From G963674665 sp964609625 (lineage in GTDB: Bacteria > Desulfobacterota > Desulfovibrionia > Desulfovibrionales > Desulfovibrionaceae): a DNA stretch of 10,457 nucleotides. A program made the position numbers and the translations under genes. Shown here one piece after another: positions 8,301 to 10,457 of the stretch. Under the pieces are notes generated by a model that worked only from the letters and a program-made list of their open reading frames with translations, ran no database searches and had not been told where the DNA came from. Numbering within the stretch: the stretch's first letter is position 1; every line of letters starts with the position of its first letter. Location of the stretch: assembly GCA_964609625.1 (NCBI GenBank), contig CAZSRS010000079.1, positions 1 to 10,457 of the forward strand, read 5' to 3'.

Positions 8301-8509
8301 TACCCCCGAACGTCCAGGGGCAGCTATTCACGCCGTTTTTCACCACCAAGAGAGGCTCGGGCGGTACTGGCCTGGGGCTGGCAATTTCCGAAAAAATCAT
8401 GCAAATACATGGGGGAAGCATTGAACTGCGCAACAACGCCCCCCCACCTGGAGCAACGGCCGTCATGACCCTTCCCATTGCCACAGGATCCAACGAGGTC
8501 GCGCCATGA
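5327..8509 (+). CDS. Multi-PAS sensor histidine kinase, cytoplasmic
   Basis: The protein has 1060 residues. After a short coiled-coil-like start (about 10-28) come six PAS-like regions at roughly 41-152, 168-276, 285-406, 415-535, 545-658 and 669-785. The second contains the cysteine cluster Cys210, Cys217, Cys221 and Cys224. The kinase core follows: H-box SGVAHEINNPNN with phospho-acceptor His817, N-box around 948-961 (LNLLLNALDAM), G1 box DEGPGIPP (987-994), F-box FTPFFTTK (1001-1008) and G2 box GTGLGLAI (1013-1020). No transmembrane segment or signal peptide is seen, so it probably senses internal cues such as redox state, ligands or metabolites. The start is a GTG at 5327 with GGGGA 6 nt upstream; another GTG follows directly at 5330 and could be used instead. 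The stop overlaps the start of the response regulator gene by ATGA, so the two are translationally coupled and almost certainly cognate partners. The signal is not known. Confidence 0.92.
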   Translation: MVDTPESRSLSRELATVRARVKELEERLGAVDPGGMALCTRLHELVLQSAEEIIVLLDRNYIIRAVNRSFEHAFGIGQEGVVGREVYGVIALATLHAKAKDLLDRCLDGEVVRFGGWFEFPALGRRFVDVSCTPLRDTSGVVLGVQAVARDDTVRARLELEADFERDWLNNVLGFLRTGLSLINPDMSIAWANTLLHQLFPGKEPVGEICHEFFEGCSTPCKECVIRNAFHTGRPHGGEYRHPESGSWFAVFAQPLLDGSGHVRQVLASFTETTELRRTKKELENSRERFLLALEANRAGVWEADLTTGDIHFSSEWCELMGLSLDVVPGGIEGWKSLVHPLDLPEVIAKYKQYVEAPGEDSLRLDYRLRKGGDQWIWVRVLARLVARDNKGRPKKLVGISLDVTSEHETDELLKRTEQTYLEIFNTTTDAIILHDAETLDIVDANRTFLELFGYVREELPGLNVADISQGHYPFDLVGALEVIRNLYNSESQFFEWLSRKRNGSVFWSEVRIKKVTIGCKTRILASLRDISHHLRIREVLEEREQTLHGILEAAPLLICLVTGESVVWSNSQIQTILGYTSEEVEGADLAVFFSDRNTFPQVREQIQEQLRSQGMARLEADLRHKDGHGVPVVMRLAPLDEKDPTREAICIVADVSHRKQWEQVLLEREARYRDLFDNAPVGILRLTYDGKVLQLNQALAGMLGYDSPAQFLEESDQDIGKVYVEMSRREELKQMLLTHGSVRDFETEWRDRKGRVRSMLLNVRSIREGNALFIDGFVTDLTEKKRIEQEARERDKQLIQADKLISLGILTSGVAHEINNPNNFISLNAPLLKKAFDGLLPTLDFLADREGDFMVGGLPYSRMREHLPRLLDGILSGSRRISDIVENMRRLSRPDLEGPIEIVNLNLMLHVALPFIKPRLVKLRCSLELELAESLPTVRGSSQQIQQVILNLLLNALDAMAQSGGRLLVRTGVTEAGDHVQLSVTDEGPGIPPNVQGQLFTPFFTTKRGSGGTGLGLAISEKIMQIHGGSIELRNNAPPPGATAVMTLPIATGSNEVAP

Positions 8510-9933
8510 TCACGACGAACAATCCGCTACGCCCCATTTTGGTCGTGGATGACGAACAAGGTGCGCTCGAGAGCCTTTCCATCGCCCTGGAGTTCATGGG
8601 CTACACCAACGTCATCACCTGCCAATCCTCCCACAAGGCACTTGAGTTGCTGCGGCTTGAGGATTTCGAGGTCGTGCTTCAGGACATGGTCATGCCGGAT
8701 ATTTCGGGGGAGCAACTCCTCGAGGAGATCGTTCTCGAGCAGCCCGACGTGCCCGTGATCATGGTCACGGCCATCTATGACCTGGATACAGCCGTACGCT
8801 GCATGCGCAGGGGCGCTTTCGACTACGTGACCAAACCCGTGGACCCGGACCGCCTCTCCGCCAGTCTGGCCAAGGCTCTGGAGCGCAGGAGCCTGAACAG
8901 GCAGATTCAGGTGCTCAAACGCAACACCCTGTGCCCCTCCAGGAGCGTGCCCGAGGCCTTTGCCGGATTCCTCACCAGGGAGCCGGCCGTGATCAACCTG
9001 CTCCGGTATTGCGAGGCCGTGGCGCAGAGTAGCGAGCCCGTGCTGATCACCGGGGAGACGGGCGTGGGTAAGGAACTCATCGCCCGGGGCATTCATGCCG
9101 CCAGCGGCAGGCAGGGTGAGTTCGTGCCTTTGAACGTGGCCGGCCTGGACGACGTGGTCTTCGCCGACACCCTCTTCGGCCACAAGAAGGGCGCCTACAC
9201 CGGCGCGTTGCAACACAGGCTGGGGTTCGTGGAAAAGGCGGCCCACGGCACACTGTTCCTGGACGAGATCGGCGAGCTTTCGGAGATTTCGCAAGTCAAA
9301 CTCCTGCGCTTGCTGCAAGAGCGCGAGTTCCACCCCTTGGGTTCGGACACCCCAGTGCTGTCCACTGCCCGTATCGTGGTGGCCACCAACATCGATATCC
9401 AAAAAGCCATGGAATCCGGATCATTTCGCCATGATCTCTACTACCGGCTCAAGACCCATGCCGTGCACCTGCCGCCCTTGCGGGAGCGCAAGGAGGATGT
9501 GCCCCTGCTTTTGGAGCACTTCCTGGAAGTCGCGGCGGAAGAAATGGGCAAGGAGCCACCGAGCTATCCCAAGGAACTGCCGCAACTGCTGCACACCTAC
9601 CACTTCCCCGGCAACATACGCGAACTGCGGGCCATGGTCTTTGATGCCGTGAGCGTGCACACCGCACACGTGCTTTCCATGCAGTGCTTCAAACAGGCCA
9701 TCGGATCGGGGCAGGACCACTCCCAACCGTCACGGCCGGCGGAGTCTGTCGGCCTGTTTGCGGACCTAACGACCCTGCCCACGCTGCGCGAGGCGTCAGA
9801 TGCCCTGGTGGATGAGGCCATGGCGCGCGCCCAAGGCAACCAGCGCATCGCGGCCGGCATGCTGGGCATCACGGCCTCTGCCCTGAACAAGCGCCTCAGA
9901 CAGCGCGAGGCCGAGCGGCCCGATCCAACGTAA
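8506..9933 (+). CDS. Sigma-54-dependent response regulator, NtrC family
   Basis: The protein has 475 residues. The receiver domain (about 9-125) has the acidic pair Asp15-Asp16, phospho-acceptor Asp60, Thr88 and Lys110. The AAA+ sigma-54-interaction domain (about 155-390) has Walker A GETGVGKE (183-190), the sigma-54-contacting loop GAYTGA (229-234, Phe replaced by Tyr) and Walker B GTLFLDEIGE (248-257). The RHDLYYRL and PGNIREL motifs of the family follow. The C-terminal Fis-type helix-turn-helix is around 444-465 (GNQRIAAGMLGITASALNKR). The kinase gene just upstream should phosphorylate Asp60, switching on ATP-driven opening of sigma-54 promoters. The start ATG overlaps the kinase stop by 4 bases and has GAGG 7 nt upstream. 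All key motifs are intact, so an active activator is expected. Its targets are unknown; I found no convincing sigma-54 promoter in the window. Confidence 0.94.
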   Translation: MITTNNPLRPILVVDDEQGALESLSIALEFMGYTNVITCQSSHKALELLRLEDFEVVLQDMVMPDISGEQLLEEIVLEQPDVPVIMVTAIYDLDTAVRCMRRGAFDYVTKPVDPDRLSASLAKALERRSLNRQIQVLKRNTLCPSRSVPEAFAGFLTREPAVINLLRYCEAVAQSSEPVLITGETGVGKELIARGIHAASGRQGEFVPLNVAGLDDVVFADTLFGHKKGAYTGALQHRLGFVEKAAHGTLFLDEIGELSEISQVKLLRLLQEREFHPLGSDTPVLSTARIVVATNIDIQKAMESGSFRHDLYYRLKTHAVHLPPLRERKEDVPLLLEHFLEVAAEEMGKEPPSYPKELPQLLHTYHFPGNIRELRAMVFDAVSVHTAHVLSMQCFKQAIGSGQDHSQPSRPAESVGLFADLTTLPTLREASDALVDEAMARAQGNQRIAAGMLGITASALNKRLRQREAERPDPT

Positions 9934-9940
9934 CCAAGCA

Positions 9941-9970
9941 ACCCTCTCCTCCGGAAGGGGTGTGAATTTT
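9941..9970 (+). terminator. Probable intrinsic terminator of the two-component operon
   Basis: The stem 9941-9949/9953-9961 (ACCC...GGGT, 9 positions with one mismatch and one G-U pair, 3-nt loop) begins 8 nt after the response regulator stop. It is followed by GTGAATTTTCTC, a short T-rich stretch. Position and shape fit a rho-independent terminator of moderate strength. Confidence 0.5.
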
Positions 9971-9979
9971 CTCAATTTG

Positions 9980-10010
9980 TTGACTTTTTCGCTTTGCCGG
10001 AAGGTAGAAC
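9980..10010 (+). promoter_or_regulatory. Possible promoter in the chemoreceptor upstream region
   Basis: TTGACT (9980-9985) is a good -35 match. The best -10 candidate, TAGAAC (10005-10010), matches 4 of 6 consensus bases but at a long 19-bp spacing. Transcription would start near 10017 and run into the hairpin at 10052-10075 before reaching the chemoreceptor gene. Confidence 0.3.
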
Positions 10011-10051
10011 TATTTCCACTGATTAGGTTTTATTTTGTTGTTCTCGCGCAC

Positions 10052-10082
10052 GGGATATGAGGTCCTTCATATCCCTTTCTTC
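10052..10082 (+). terminator. Hairpin with T-rich tail upstream of the chemoreceptor gene
   Basis: GGGATATGA (10052-10060) and TCATATCCC (10067-10075) form a perfect 9-bp stem with a 6-nt loop, followed directly by TTTCTTC. It looks like a weak intrinsic terminator reading on the plus strand. It could be a second stop for the upstream operon, the end of a short RNA, an attenuator in the chemoreceptor leader, or a protein-binding palindrome. Confidence 0.45.
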
Positions 10083-10241
10083 GTCCTCGCCGTGATTTGT
10101 TCTTCAGAATCAACGAGTTCCAGAAACGCTTCCTTTCGGCACGTATCTTCCATTGACTCCGCGGTAACGAGGCCGGGAGTGGCTTGGCCTGTATGCGGGG
10201 CTTTTCCCATTGCAGTGACATGGATCCATCAGGGGGTTGAC

Positions 10242-10457
10242 ATGTTCAAGAATTTGAAACTGGGAGTCAAACTGGGAATCGGTTTTTGCTTCCTCATCCT
10301 GCTCACGGTGCTCGTGGCCGGGGTGGGCGCTCTGGGCTTGAATAGTGTGCAACACAACGTGAAAATGGTCTCGGAGCTCAACGAGATCATGAACGCCATG
10401 GTTCTATCCAGACAGCAGGAAAAGAATTTCATCATCCGCAAGGATCAGCAATACATC
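10242..10457 (+). CDS. Methyl-accepting chemotaxis protein, N-terminal part
   Basis: Only the first 72 codons are in the window and the frame stays open to the right edge. The ATG at 10242 has AGGGGG 5 nt upstream. A short positively charged start (MFKNLKLGVK) is followed by a hydrophobic membrane helix at about 11-33. A predicted helical periplasmic segment then carries SRQQEKNFIIRKDQQY (56-71). The R-x-x-EK-x-F-x-x-R pattern is common in helical-bundle (HBM or four-helix type) ligand-binding domains of chemoreceptors, especially in Desulfovibrio-like bacteria. The HAMP and methylation/signalling domains would lie beyond the window, so a histidine kinase with a similar sensor cannot be fully excluded. 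The gene may be controlled from the structured 308-bp spacer before it. Confidence 0.8.
   Translation, partial: MFKNLKLGVKLGIGFCFLILLTVLVAGVGALGLNSVQHNVKMVSELNEIMNAMVLSRQQEKNFIIRKDQQYI

Larger units (their letters stand above)
9934..10241. other. 308-bp structured intergenic region before the chemoreceptor gene
   Basis: The region is more AT-rich than its surroundings. In order it has a terminator-like hairpin, a TTGACT box, a second terminator-like hairpin at 10052-10075, and then about 165 bp with little recognisable structure apart from a short AGGCC/GGCCT inverted repeat (around 10170-10191). AGGGGG at 10231-10236 is the ribosome-binding site of the next gene. I looked for a c-di-GMP (GEMM) riboswitch because of the chemoreceptor, but its conserved core elements are absent. 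No protein-coding ORF in it looks real. Confidence 0.6.

Noticed and set aside
10083..10230. c-di-GMP (GEMM) riboswitch before the chemoreceptor gene
   Set aside because: The conserved core elements of GEMM, such as the GACGCAAAGCC-like segment, are absent.
10030..10355. Minus-strand short open frames across the spacer and chemoreceptor start
   Set aside because: They have no motifs and overlap a well-supported plus-strand gene start with a strong ribosome-binding site.

Overview
The window looks like chromosomal DNA from a GC-rich, anaerobic, sulfate-reducer-like deltaproteobacterium (Desulfovibrio-type Desulfobacterota). The reasons are the C-terminal part of a soluble periplasmic-type formate dehydrogenase iron-sulfur subunit at the left edge, a cytoplasmic sensor kinase with six PAS-like domains paired with an NtrC-type sigma-54 activator, and the start of a chemoreceptor at the right edge. 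The assignment rests on gene content and protein style, not on a marker gene.

Layout: (1) 2-472, plus strand, the end of the formate dehydrogenase beta subunit, followed by a strong perfect hairpin (523-553). (2) 655-3702, minus strand, a two-gene operon: a GspE/PilB/MshE-type secretion or pilus ATPase with a tandem N-terminal MshEN-like (c-di-GMP-binding type) motif, then 39 bp later an EAL-HDOD protein whose EAL active site is degenerate. This operon converges on the formate dehydrogenase gene. (3) 3703-4050, a divergent 348-bp spacer with a possible promoter for the next gene and several small hairpins. (4) 4051-5088, plus strand, a PLP-dependent low-specificity threonine aldolase. (5) 5089-5326, a spacer with a compound hairpin and a perfect 9-bp inverted repeat. 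(6) 5327-9933, plus strand, a two-component operon: a 1060-residue multi-PAS histidine kinase with a four-cysteine cluster in its second PAS region, overlapping by ATGA the sigma-54-dependent response regulator. (7) 9934-10241, a 308-bp spacer with two terminator-like hairpins and a promoter-like -35 box between them. (8) 10242 to the end, the first 72 codons of a methyl-accepting chemotaxis protein.

The common theme is signal transduction: c-di-GMP-type control of a surface machine (ATPase plus EAL-HDOD), phosphorelay control of sigma-54 promoters, and chemotaxis. The best lead for something less described is the ATPase/EAL-HDOD pair, which has no pilus or secretion partner genes in view. 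Next are the cysteine-bearing PAS region of the kinase and the structured spacer before the chemoreceptor. I found no mobile element, CRISPR array, tRNA, rRNA or defence system. The rest of the window looks like ordinary chromosomal sequence.
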